A stretch of 64,000 bases of DNA. Source: Sulfurimonas denitrificans DSM 1251 (GTDB lineage: Bacteria > Campylobacterota > Campylobacteria > Campylobacterales > Sulfurimonadaceae). The translations under genes were made by a program, and so were the position numbers. The stretch spans positions 1,426,001-1,490,000 of the forward strand of contig NC_007575.1 of assembly GCF_000012965.1 (NCBI RefSeq), given 5' to 3'. The first letter of the stretch is position 1. Every line of letters starts with the position of its first letter. Below, in pieces: positions 1 to 7,991 of the stretch. Below the pieces are notes generated by a model that was not told the origin of the DNA, searched no databases, and saw only the letters and a list, made by a program, of their open reading frames with translations.

Positions 1-70
1 TAGGATTATATCTGCTAGAAATGCTACAAAAAAAGAACAAAAAATTTATAATGAAAGGTGTCCATTATGA
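1..70 (+). CDS. BrnT-like toxin, C-terminal end only (cut by window edge)
   Basis: The frame beginning at base 2 is open and reads RIISARNATKKEQKIYNE before a TGA at 68-70. BrnT-family ribonuclease toxins typically end with an arginine-rich RIISARKATKKE tail, so this looks like the last 22 or so residues of such a toxin; the rest lies outside the window. Its stop overlaps the ATG of the next gene (67), the usual toxin-then-antitoxin order of brnTA pairs. The short length limits confidence. Confidence 0.6.
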   Translation, partial: RIISARNATKKEQKIYNERCPL

Positions 71-276
71 AAAAAGAGTACGATTTTACAAATGCAGAAC
101 AAGGCAAGTTTTATAGACCTCTCAACGAATTAGATATCCCAATATATTTGGATGATGATGTCAAAACTTTTTTTATGCAAAAATTGAAAAACAGAGATAA
201 AGATGTTTCTTTAAGCAACATTATCAATTCATTATTAAAACAAGATATAGAAATTTCTAAAAAACTAGCAGTTTAA
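67..276 (+). CDS. Small antitoxin-like protein (BrnA/CopG type)
   Basis: A 69-residue protein. The C-terminal half has the pattern IPIYLDDDVKTFF followed by SLSNIINSLLKQDIE, a short strand and two helices as in ribbon-helix-helix antitoxins of the BrnA/CopG kind. I chose ATG 67 over the upstream GTG 58 because GAAAGG at 53-58 sits at ribosome-binding distance and because this overlaps the preceding toxin stop by 4 bases. It probably neutralises the BrnT-like toxin and represses its own operon; both roles are inferred from family and context. The alternative is an unrelated conserved small protein. Confidence 0.6.
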   Translation: MKKEYDFTNAEQGKFYRPLNELDIPIYLDDDVKTFFMQKLKNRDKDVSLSNIINSLLKQDIEISKKLAV

Positions 277-310
277 TGCTACACCCCAAATACTTGAAAC
301 AATTTGCATC

Positions 311-517
311 TTATATATTTTTTAGCAAATCATTGACCGATAGACTCATTTTATTGACTGCAAATACTTTGTTGCCAAGATCCTTGAAACTCGCTCCAAA
401 ATGATATACGGTTTCATCACAGATCGAAAATCTATCATGAAAGTTTTTGGTGATTTTTACTTCAAGATTGCGGTATTGTTTGTTGTATTTTTCTATATCA
501 AGTTGTAGTTTTTTATA
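311..517 (-). pseudogene. C-terminal remnant of an ORF6N-type protein
   Basis: The minus-strand frame ending at TAA 311-313 is open through about 517 and encodes LDIEKYNKQYRNLEVKITK, then FHDRFSICDETVYHFGASFKDLG and NKVFAVNKMS. An HDRF, YHFGASxKDLG tail is what I recognise at the C-terminus of many ORF6N-domain proteins. No start codon or N-terminal domain lies upstream in this frame; instead the frame runs into the RhuM fragment. It is therefore a remnant, not a functional gene. The ORF6N assignment is from memory of the family tail. Confidence 0.55.
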
Positions 518-747
518 TTTCTTTTTACGCTTCTGCCACCTTCTTGCCGAACTACCGAGAAATCCTCGACAGTTGAATTTTCAGATAGCTCTTTTTCTTT
601 GTAAATATTCTTCAAATGCAGACTAATATTATCACTGCTCGTCTCAAATAATTCAGCTATTTGAACTTGATTAAGCCAAATATTTTCTTCATTAATTGAG
701 ATTTTTAGCTCTAATTCTCCATCATTATAAACCACTACATCAGACAT
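493..747 (-). pseudogene. RhuM-family protein, N-terminal fragment
   Basis: The first 84 codons match the start of RhuM-family proteins: SDVVVYNDGELELKISI, then IWLNQVQIAELF (a helix-turn-helix-like segment), HLKNIYKEKELSENSTV and VKRNIKNYNL. Complete RhuM proteins continue with a DMIISVGYRVNS block and run to roughly 300 residues; here the frame hits TAG at 493-495 directly after YNLI. ATG 747 matches the family start better than the in-frame upstream start at 789. The fragment merges into the ORF6N remnant just downstream, so it is a broken gene. Confidence 0.7.
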
Positions 748-876
748 ACATATCCCTGCTAATATTAGATTTACACAACTATAATACAAAATAAAAATTT
801 GATTTAAAAATATTGCATTTTGAAATATTATTTTACTTTATGATTTTTTTATAAGATAAATTCACACAAACTCAAT

Positions 877-2013
877 CTATGTTATTAAAGAGATATATCC
901 CTCTCTTTTAGAAACATTGCAAGCTGAGAATCTATGTTTATGATGTGGCGTTGAAACTTTTCGTTGCACCATAATAGAGGGTTTACCGATGTCGGAGCTT
1001 ATCCATTGTCTATTTAATCTTTCTGCAACAACTGCTGTTGTTCCACTTCCTCCAAAAAAGTCAGCTATTAATTGTCCTTTTATGGTAGATGACTTTATAA
1101 TTCTTTCCATTAAAGCAACTGGTTTTTGCGTAGCATAACTAACTCTTTCTTTTGACATTGAGTTTTCATAAGGAATATCCCATACATCGTTAGGAATCAT
1201 TCCTTCATCAGGATAATATATTCTCCATTTTCCAGCATCAAACCTTTTTCTACATTTTTTACCATTATCATCAATATCTCTAAAATGGCTTTCTATATAA
1301 TCATCTGAATAAGGAATTTTTGCTTCTTCAGTGTTAAAAAATGCGTCATCTGATTTACCATAAACAAAAATTTGGTCATGCTTTTGTGCAAATTTATCTT
1401 TTGGTCGTCCTAATGTTGAATAATGCCAAATTATCTCATTCCTAAATTTCCCTTTCCCAAAAATATCATCAAGCAAAATCTTGACATAATGTCCAACATG
1501 CCAATCAATATGCACATAAATAGAGCCTTTTTCACTTAAAAGCTCACGCATCAAAACTAAACGGGGATATATCATCTTGAGGTAACTCACCGTGCCGTCT
1601 TTCCATGTGTCGGCATAGGCAAATTGCTCAATTACGGTTGGTTTTTGACTGAGGTTTATATTTGGAAGCGTGATTTTGGTGCGGTAATCCGCTTTGCTGT
1701 CAAAAGGTGGGTCGATGTAGATAAGGTCTATCTTGCCTCGCATACTCTCAAGCCCACTTGTCGCATCTCCTGCTAAAAGCCCTTGCATGACTAAAATATT
1801 ATCCCCATAAATAAGCCTGTTTTTCCACTCACTCTCATCAGAACTCGGCATCTCACCACGAAAAAGTCCGCTTACATCTTTAGAGGGCAAAACCAACTCA
1901 TTTGTTTGAAGTGCAAGAGCATTTCCGCTATTTATCCGCTCCAAAATCCTAGCCGCTTCAGCACGCCCCTCTTTAACAATTTTTGGTAACTCTTCTATAA
2001 GTGATAAAGCCAT
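877..2013 (-). CDS. Type III-like N6-adenine/N4-cytosine DNA methyltransferase, C-terminally truncated
   Basis: A 378-residue beta-class amino-methyltransferase: catalytic motif DPPF (residues 101-104) precedes the SAM-binding motif FGGSGTT (320-326), and the intervening target-recognition part includes the WDIPY and TQKP stretches usual in Mod subunits. The match to the family continues to about residue 352 ([10 protein letters not shown]). After that come about 26 unfamiliar residues ([10 protein letters not shown] onward) and a stop, whereas relatives are much longer. A second frame is open across the same end. No restriction (Res) subunit is adjacent. The catalytic core is intact, but the protein is probably a truncated leftover; it might still be an orphan methylase. 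Confidence 0.75.
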   Translation of the reverse strand: MALSLIEELPKIVKEGRAEAARILERINSGNALALQTNELVLPSKDVSGLFRGEMPSSDESEWKNRLIYGDNILVMQGLLAGDATSGLESMRGKIDLIYIDPPFDSKADYRTKITLPNINLSQKPTVIEQFAYADTWKDGTVSYLKMIYPRLVLMRELLSEKGSIYVHIDWHVGHYVKILLDDIFGKGKFRNEIIWHYSTLGRPKDKFAQKHDQIFVYGKSDDAFFNTEEAKIPYSDDYIESHFRDIDDNGKKCRKRFDAGKWRIYYPDEGMIPNDVWDIPYENSMSKERVSYATQKPVALMERIIKSSTIKGQLIADFFGGSGTTAVVAERLNRQWISSDIGKPSIMVQRKVSTPHHKHRFSACNVSKREGYISLIT

Positions 2014-2166
2014 TATTTGTCTCTTTTTTAAGTTTTTGAGATAAATATTATCTTCTTTATACTTAAAGAGCTAACTATTAGCTATAAATATGTAAATATC
2101 GCTAAATATTGTTGTGTTGGATAATCAGAGATAATAAGTTACTTTTTTTGCTAAAAAAGGCGAAAA

Positions 2167-2364
2167 ATGGCACAAATGACTCAACGAGATATGGCTGGAT
2201 ATTTAGGTGTTGCAACCGCAACTATAAGAAATTGGAGAAAAGAAAAACCACATTTATATGAAATAGTCATGAAAGGCTTTGCGTTTGAAGAAGCGGTAAA
2301 AAAAGCCCAGCAAAACGCTGATGAGTTAAAAGCTTTACAAGAGCAGTTTAAAGGCAAGAGATAG
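2167..2364 (+). CDS. Small helix-turn-helix DNA-binding protein
   Basis: A 65-residue protein with a clear N-terminal helix-turn-helix: MTQRDMAGYLGVATATIRNW resembles phage and plasmid regulators that recruit by sequence (MTQxxxAxxLGVxxxTIxNW). The rest is a basic helical tail (EEAVKKAQQNADELKALQEQ). A weak purine-rich AAAAAGGCG precedes the ATG. It is oriented away from the methyltransferase and may regulate nearby genes, but the sequence does not show a target. It is probably part of the accessory patch. Confidence 0.6.
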   Translation: MAQMTQRDMAGYLGVATATIRNWRKEKPHLYEIVMKGFAFEEAVKKAQQNADELKALQEQFKGKR

Positions 2365-2470
2365 TTTTTATAAATTTTACTACTTGTAAAGACAAACTAA
2401 CAATAAGTTTTCATAACCTTATATGCTCCAATAAGACATAATTATTTCATAAATCAAAAAAGGTGTAAAT

Positions 2471-2710
2471 GTGCAGACTATACAACTACAAGTAGATGAT
2501 AGTAAACTTGAAACTTTTTTAACCCTTATCAGTAATCTTAAAGACGGTATGGTAAAAAATCTAACGCTAATGCCAAGTGATGAGCTAGATAATGAGACAA
2601 AAACATATATGCAAACAAAACAGTTTGAAAAAGACAAAGCTTATTTTCAAAAATGTTTAGACGATATAGAAAACGGAAAAACGAAAACTCAAACTTTCAA
2701 CATATTCTAG
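2471..2710 (+). CDS. Small protein of unknown function, antitoxin-like
   Basis: A 79-residue acidic and lysine-rich protein. The start is GTG 2471, supported by AAAAAGG at 2457-2463; an ATG two bases upstream is in another frame. The opening MQTIQLQVDDSKLETFLTLI resembles small proteins found beside RelE/ParE-type toxins, followed by a helical region (TKQFEKDKAYFQKCLDDIEN). No toxin follows: the next gene is on the opposite strand. If it is an antitoxin it is solitary. The function is not established. Confidence 0.55.
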   Translation: MQTIQLQVDDSKLETFLTLISNLKDGMVKNLTLMPSDELDNETKTYMQTKQFEKDKAYFQKCLDDIENGKTKTQTFNIF

Positions 2711-2730
2711 TTTATTACCCAAAAGTAAGG

Positions 2731-4902
2731 CTAAACACCTATCAAATCGGTTGGACGACCAAAATAGTAGCCTTGAAATTCGTCCACACCGTAACTCTTT
2801 AGAAGCTCAAATATCTCCTTGGTTTCAACATACTCTGCAACTGTTGTTATTCCTAACTCTTTTGCAAATCTAACGATGCTTTGAACCAAAATCCTTGACT
2901 CATTATCCTCTAGTATATCTTTTATAAGTGAGCCGTCTATCTTTAGATAATCTGGTTTTATCTGCAAGATATGTGCATAGTTTGCATAACCGCTTCCAAA
3001 GTCATCAATCGCAATCAAAATTCCTATATCTCTTAATTTTTTTACAACATGTAAGAGTCTCTCAAAGTTCTCAACACCCTCTTGTTCTGTAATTTCTACT
3101 ACAACTCTATTTGGTGATTCAAACTTCTCTATGCCTATTATTAGCGCTTCCATGATAGATGGATTTAAAAAATCATTTGGTAAAAAATTTACAGAAATTT
3201 TCTCACTTCTTGAGGCAAAGATACTGAAGCTTTGTTCTAGCATCTCTTTTGCTATTTTTATATATGAGCCGCTTTTCATTGATATATCTAAAAATTCTGC
3301 GGGAGAGAGTATGTTTTTTTTGCCATTATCAAACTCTACTATTCTAACAAGAGCCTCATACTTCACAATAGTTCCATTTTTATCAGTAATTGGTTGAAAA
3401 AATGGAACTACATTTTTATGCTCAAGAGCATGTTTAATAGTTTTTTTAATATTTAATATTGTCTGTGATGACTCTTTTGTATCTACATTTTTTGAATATA
3501 TCATATAACTCAAAGAGTTCTTCTTAGCCTTCTTCAGTGCCATTTGTGCATCTTCTAAGGAGTGTGCATGATCATGCGCAATGCCAGAATATATCTCAAT
3601 ACTAATAATTTCATCAACTCCATGAATGACTATATTTAGTGAATTTATTTTACAATGAAGCTCCTCTGTAAGTTTTGAGTAGCTATCTTCATCAAAATTT
3701 TCATCATTTTTCAAGAGGACATACTCATCAGAAGAGATTCTATATACCTCAAAACTGTGCTCTTGTGCAAACTCTTTAAAAGCATGTGCAACTTGAATAA
3801 GCGTCTCATTTCCAACATGTACACCATAGAGTTCATTCAAAAGGCTAAACTCTTTTATATTACTTAAAATCAGTACTTTACTCTTTTGCGAAGTTAAAGC
3901 ATCATCTAGTGCATATCTATTTTTTAAATTTGTCAAATGATCTTTATAGACCTGCTTTGAAAAGTGTTTGAGAATTTTATTGAAACCAAAATGCAAAATT
4001 CCTACTAGAATAAACATCATCAAAGCTATCATAAAAAATAGCATGTATATAAAATTTGTATTTTTCTCCGCTATATCTCTAATATCAAAACCAACAATCA
4101 AATGTCCAAGACTCTCTGAGAGATGATTTTTTAGTGATATATTCATGCTTACTTTATACAAACTCTCACTTCTATTCTCATCCATAAAATATTTTTTTAA
4201 ATTTTGTTTATTATCAATTAACACATATCTATCATCTATCGCTACTGTCCCTTTTTCTTCTTTATTGGAGAAAATATCAAGCAATTTTTTATCAATAGCA
4301 ATGCCTAGTTCCGTCTTAAAAACCGCATTTAATTCATGTAAAAAATACTCTGGTGAAATTCCAAGCTCTAAATTCCCGACATATTTTTCATTATAAAATA
4401 TTGGTCTTGTAACACGATATGTCATCTCAAATTTACCCACTTCAAAACCATCAAATGAACGTTTAAAAAAATTTGTATCCGCTATGAGTTTTCTCTGCTG
4501 GCTCACCTTATCCCCAAAAAATTCAGGCTTGTGAGCACGATAAAGCGTAATACCATCCTCTGAGCGAAATGTTAAAATGTTTACAGCTTTTTTGCTCTGC
4601 TTTAATTTTTTATAGTATGGAGAGACAATAGAGTCTATCGCTTTATAGTCACCATTTGCTACAGCCTTAGATAGTCCATCACTTAAGAGAAGCTCATCTA
4701 AGCTTATATCTAAATATTCTTTTTCATCTTTTAAATTGATTTCAAAGAGTCTATGTGTTGATTCTACAACTCTCTCGAACTCACTATTTATGGATTTTTT
4801 AAGTTGATAGTTTAAAAACAGATATGCAATCAATGATGATGATAGTAAGATAAAGAGTGCGAGCATAAGCGTATTTCGCTTAGTTCTATTTGGTATATTC
4901 AT
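2731..4902 (-). CDS. Membrane-anchored EAL phosphodiesterase with degenerate GGDEF domain
   Basis: A 723-residue protein. TM1 is at about 11-33, a periplasmic sensory region of about 250 residues resembling a double-Cache fold follows, TM2 is at about 286-309, then a GGDEF-like domain and a C-terminal EAL domain. The GGDEF signature is replaced by SSDEY (near residue 388), so cyclase activity is unlikely. The EAL domain keeps its key motifs: EALVR (near 516), VSVNFLPND, VEITEQE, DDFGSGY, LKIDGSL, VAEYVET and FQGYYFG. The expected activity is c-di-GMP hydrolysis controlled by a periplasmic signal. It is a single-gene unit; its ligand cannot be read from the sequence. Confidence 0.88.
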   Translation of the reverse strand: MNIPNRTKRNTLMLALFILLSSSLIAYLFLNYQLKKSINSEFERVVESTHRLFEINLKDEKEYLDISLDELLLSDGLSKAVANGDYKAIDSIVSPYYKKLKQSKKAVNILTFRSEDGITLYRAHKPEFFGDKVSQQRKLIADTNFFKRSFDGFEVGKFEMTYRVTRPIFYNEKYVGNLELGISPEYFLHELNAVFKTELGIAIDKKLLDIFSNKEEKGTVAIDDRYVLIDNKQNLKKYFMDENRSESLYKVSMNISLKNHLSESLGHLIVGFDIRDIAEKNTNFIYMLFFMIALMMFILVGILHFGFNKILKHFSKQVYKDHLTNLKNRYALDDALTSQKSKVLILSNIKEFSLLNELYGVHVGNETLIQVAHAFKEFAQEHSFEVYRISSDEYVLLKNDENFDEDSYSKLTEELHCKINSLNIVIHGVDEIISIEIYSGIAHDHAHSLEDAQMALKKAKKNSLSYMIYSKNVDTKESSQTILNIKKTIKHALEHKNVVPFFQPITDKNGTIVKYEALVRIVEFDNGKKNILSPAEFLDISMKSGSYIKIAKEMLEQSFSIFASRSEKISVNFLPNDFLNPSIMEALIIGIEKFESPNRVVVEITEQEGVENFERLLHVVKKLRDIGILIAIDDFGSGYANYAHILQIKPDYLKIDGSLIKDILEDNESRILVQSIVRFAKELGITTVAEYVETKEIFELLKSYGVDEFQGYYFGRPTDLIGV

Positions 4903-4954
4903 AAAATAATATTCTTTAGTGTTTAAAATGTCGTTAAATTATATCTTTATTATC

Positions 4955-6283
4955 TTAAATTTTTGTATCCAGCCATCTTTTTTGCTTGTAAATATAGACG
5001 TAAATAATCCCTTTTATAAGAGTCTCAACATTCATAATTATAAATATTGCAACGATTCCATACCCCATTTTATATGCTATATATGAGGGGATTACTCTAA
5101 AAATCCAAAGAGAGACAATACTTACCTTTAACGTTGTTTTTGTAGCCCCAGCACCTCTTAGAGCCCCAGAATATACAAACATAATGGCAAGAGGAATTTG
5201 AGCAAGACCTACAAAGATAAGATAGTAAGATGCCACCGCTATAGTCTGTGCATCCTGAGTAAAAAAGCCGACTAAAAACTCTGGAAACATTATAAGAAAA
5301 AAGCCGACAAAGCCCATAAATATATAAGCAACTCTACCACTTATTATGCCCATTTTGTAAGCTTTTTCTCTGTTATTTGCACCCAAACTCTGACCAACCA
5401 AAGCAGTAGCGGCTATTGCAAATCCAAATCCTGGCATAAAAGCAATCCCCTCAATACGAAGCCCTACTTGATACCCCGCCAACTCCGCTGTCCCATAAGC
5501 TGCTATGATAGAGACAAAAAACAGAAATGAGATGCTAGATATTCCTCTCTCAAGTGCTGCACTCCAACCTACATGCCAAGCTCTGATAATATCTTTTATG
5601 CGAATAATTGGGATGATATTTAGTTTTGAGTATGGTTTTTTTAGAAGTATATAGTACGCTAAAAGATTAAAACAGTATGCCATAAGAGTAGCATAAGCTG
5701 CCCCTTCAATTCCCATTGCATCAAAACCGTAATGACCAAAAATAAAAACATAGTTTAAAAAAGCGTTAATTGCCGCTGAGACTAGCTTTATATAGAGTGA
5801 ATTTTTTGTATCTCCCGCCGCTGAGAGTGCGTTGTAGATGAGTGTGTCTATAAAGACAAGAATGATTCCAAGTGAGAGTATCTTAAAGTAGAGTGCGCCC
5901 TGCTCTACCACATCGCCCTGCGCACCCATAATAGCATAGAGATATTTACTCCCAAAATATCCGCCTATTGTTACAAAGATAGATAAGATAGAAGCGACTA
6001 TAAGCAGTGAGTAGAGAAGGGATGACGCTCTTCTCTTTCTCCCCTGCCCTATAAATCTGGAAATAAGAGCATTTCCACCCACAACATAGAGCGTCATTAA
6101 AACATTTATAACCATCATAAACTGCATGCTCATACCAACAGCTGCAAGAGCTGAGATACTAATCATTCCAACCATAAGCATATCTATGAGAATCTGTAAT
6201 ATATCTACGAGATGCTTTAGTGCGGCTGGAATTGCTATGGAGAGTACTTTGCGGGTATCTTTAGAGATTACTCTTGAAAAAAT
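4955..6283 (-). CDS. MATE-family multidrug/Na+ antiporter, probable ATT start
   Basis: A polytopic protein with typical MATE features: GGNALISRFIGQG near the N-terminus, AAGDTKNSLYIK, and in the second half GFGFAIAATALVGQSLGANN and GALRGAGATKTT. The first ATG (6181) would begin inside TM1. The frame is open back to 6313 and encodes the expected leader IFSRVISKDTRKVLSIAIPA, but there is no ATG, GTG or TTG in it. ATT 6283 has AAGAGG (6291-6296) seven bases upstream, so I set the start there, giving 442 residues, a normal MATE length. It overlaps the upstream gene by 16 bases. If ATT is wrong, the protein lacks most of TM1. The substrate is unknown. Confidence 0.82.
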   Translation of the reverse strand: MFSRVISKDTRKVLSIAIPAALKHLVDILQILIDMLMVGMISISALAAVGMSMQFMMVINVLMTLYVVGGNALISRFIGQGRKRRASSLLYSLLIVASILSIFVTIGGYFGSKYLYAIMGAQGDVVEQGALYFKILSLGIILVFIDTLIYNALSAAGDTKNSLYIKLVSAAINAFLNYVFIFGHYGFDAMGIEGAAYATLMAYCFNLLAYYILLKKPYSKLNIIPIIRIKDIIRAWHVGWSAALERGISSISFLFFVSIIAAYGTAELAGYQVGLRIEGIAFMPGFGFAIAATALVGQSLGANNREKAYKMGIISGRVAYIFMGFVGFFLIMFPEFLVGFFTQDAQTIAVASYYLIFVGLAQIPLAIMFVYSGALRGAGATKTTLKVSIVSLWIFRVIPSYIAYKMGYGIVAIFIIMNVETLIKGIIYVYIYKQKRWLDTKI

Positions 6284-6549
6284 TGTGATACCTCTTGCAT
6301 CGCCATTATTAGCTCATTTTTTGTTTTAAATTCTAGGATTTTTTTATCTTTTTCTTCCTCGGAAGGTGGAGTAAAATCAAAAACAAGCACAAAAGAGATA
6401 ATCTTTACCTTGCTACCATAAAGTTCTACCCACTCAAGGCTCATCTCTGCGATATCGCCATTTAGCTCAACGACAACAGCTGGATAAAGACGGATAAGTT
6501 TACTCAAATCAATCTCACCGATATTTGAGTTATAAATCATATTTTTCAT
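6268..6549 (-). CDS. Small conserved-looking protein of unknown function
   Basis: A 93-residue protein I do not recognise. It has no signal peptide or membrane span. The sequence suggests an alpha/beta fold: LYPAVVVELNGDIAEMSLEW, then VKIISFVLVFDF and a charged C-terminal helix (NELIMAMQEVSQFFQE). Its last codons overlap the probable start of the MATE exporter, so the two are likely translated in a coupled way; a purine-rich start context precedes ATG 6549. A role tied to the exporter is possible but not shown. Confidence 0.55.
   Translation of the reverse strand: MKNMIYNSNIGEIDLSKLIRLYPAVVVELNGDIAEMSLEWVELYGSKVKIISFVLVFDFTPPSEEEKDKKILEFKTKNELIMAMQEVSQFFQE
6291..6296 (-). promoter_or_regulatory. 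Ribosome binding site supporting the ATT start of the MATE gene
   Basis: AAGAGG on the minus strand lies seven bases before ATT 6283 inside the upstream small gene. No comparable site precedes the first canonical start at 6181. Confidence 0.5.
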
Positions 6550-6676
6550 ATAAAAACTTCTATAAATATATTTTTCGTATAGTAGCTAAGAGGAGTTTAT
6601 TATTGGCTTATCATTATTGGTTTATAAATGTAGCAATCTAAAAAATAACCATATTGAATCTCTGTGCAAATTTCAA

Positions 6677-6696
6677 TTTCACAAAAATTTCACAAA
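6677..6696 (+). promoter_or_regulatory. Direct repeat TTTCACAAA x2, spaced 11 bp, upstream of efflux operon
   Basis: TTTCACAAA occurs at 6677-6685 and again at 6688-6696, one helical turn apart. Two tandem half-sites on an 11-bp pitch is the usual layout for OmpR/PhoB-family response regulators, and this operon encodes one. A TATATT at 6715-6720 could be the -10 element. Identification as a binding site is inference. Confidence 0.4.
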
Positions 6697-6740
6697 TGTA
6701 CGCAATAATACGTCTATATTTCATATAAGGACCTATTTTT

Positions 6741-7991
6741 ATGAGTAAATTTTTAGCTCTTTTTTTAGCTCTTTTTGGTTTGGGCTTACATGCACAAACC
6801 CTGACGCTTGAAACCTGTATCGAAAAATCTCTGCGGAATCATCCAGATATCAAGAAACTCTCTCTTTTTCTTGAGCAGAGCTCTTTTGGAGTTGATGTAG
6901 CAAAAGCTGACTACTTGCCTCAAGTAAATCTAAGTGCAGATTATAATCCTCACAACACTTTTGTAATGCCACAAAATGGTGCTTTTAAAACCATAACTGG
7001 TGATAGCTGGCAAGTTGGTGCTCAGATAAATCAAAAAATATATGATTTCTCAAAAACCACCTCAACTATAAAAGCAAACGAAAAGAGTCAAAAAATAGCT
7101 TCTCTTTCACTCAAAGATGCAGAGGCTCTTCTTGGCTATAACATTAAAAACATCTACAACTTAGCACTATTTCAAACAAAAGCCCTACAAACTAGAGAGA
7201 GAGACTATCAAACTAAAGAGGAGCTATATAAACAAGCAGCGGCACTTGTTCGTGAAGGTTTAAAGACACAAGCAGATGAGATGAGTATGCTTAGTGCACT
7301 ATATAGCGCAGATGATGCAAGAGCACAAAGTAAAGCTGAACTTCATAAAGCGCTAACGACACTCTCTTTATATATGGGCGAAAAGGTAGAGTTTGACGCT
7401 ACTCTCAAAGATAACAGCATAGATAAAAGAGAGGATTTTAAAACTACAAAAGAAGATGTTATGCAAAAAAACTATGCTCTCTCTAGCGCACAAGAACTTA
7501 TCAAGAGAGATACACTTCTATATAGCGCAGTAAAAGCCCAAAATTATGGCTCTCTCGATGCAGTTGCCTCTTACACACGTCAAAGTTCACTAAACGAATA
7601 TGACGCTTCAATGGTTGGCATTGGAATAAAAATTCCAATATACAGCGGAGGTAGAATCTCAGCACAAGAGCAAATCTCTCGCATAGATATAGAGATGGCA
7701 AAAGAGGCATACAACACAAAAAAACTCCAACTGCAAGAGGAGATAGACAACCTTCTTATTGATTTACAAAGATTTCACTACACAACAAAGGCAAAAGAGG
7801 CTCTCATTGATTCTACTTTAGCTACAAAAACAATAGTAGAAGCAAGATACAAAGAGGGGCTATCAACCTACATAGAGGTGCTTGATGCTTCATCTCTAAA
7901 CTTACAAGCTACGCTAGGACTCTTAGAGTCAAAATTTGCTATACAAAAAATTATGGATAGATTAGAATATTTAAGAGGAGAGAGTGAGTGA
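6741..7991 (+). CDS. TolC-family outer-membrane efflux channel
   Basis: A 416-residue protein with an 18-residue signal peptide (KFLALFLALFGLGLHA) followed by the two helical OEP repeats of TolC-type channels. The opening LTLETCIEKSLRNHPDIKKL, the first repeat end LYMGE, the GIGIKIPIYSGGRISAQEQI turn and the C-terminal YKEGLSTYIEVLDASSLNLQA are all family hallmarks. It should form the trimeric outer-membrane and periplasmic duct of the exporter encoded next. It is the first gene of an operon; the next gene overlaps by 4 bases (ATGA-type). The direct repeat just upstream may be its control site. Confidence 0.92.
   Translation: MSKFLALFLALFGLGLHAQTLTLETCIEKSLRNHPDIKKLSLFLEQSSFGVDVAKADYLPQVNLSADYNPHNTFVMPQNGAFKTITGDSWQVGAQINQKIYDFSKTTSTIKANEKSQKIASLSLKDAEALLGYNIKNIYNLALFQTKALQTRERDYQTKEELYKQAAALVREGLKTQADEMSMLSALYSADDARAQSKAELHKALTTLSLYMGEKVEFDATLKDNSIDKREDFKTTKEDVMQKNYALSSAQELIKRDTLLYSAVKAQNYGSLDAVASYTRQSSLNEYDASMVGIGIKIPIYSGGRISAQEQISRIDIEMAKEAYNTKKLQLQEEIDNLLIDLQRFHYTTKAKEALIDSTLATKTIVEARYKEGLSTYIEVLDASSLNLQATLGLLESKFAIQKIMDRLEYLRGESE

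Noticed and set aside
2419-2637. A 72-codon minus-strand frame over the small gene at 2471
   Set aside because: Low-complexity Ser/Phe-rich translation typical of antisense frames; no start context.
6600-6660. Imperfect repeats ATTGGCTTA and ATTGGTTTA upstream of the efflux operon
   Set aside because: Short and imperfect in AT-rich sequence; expected by chance.
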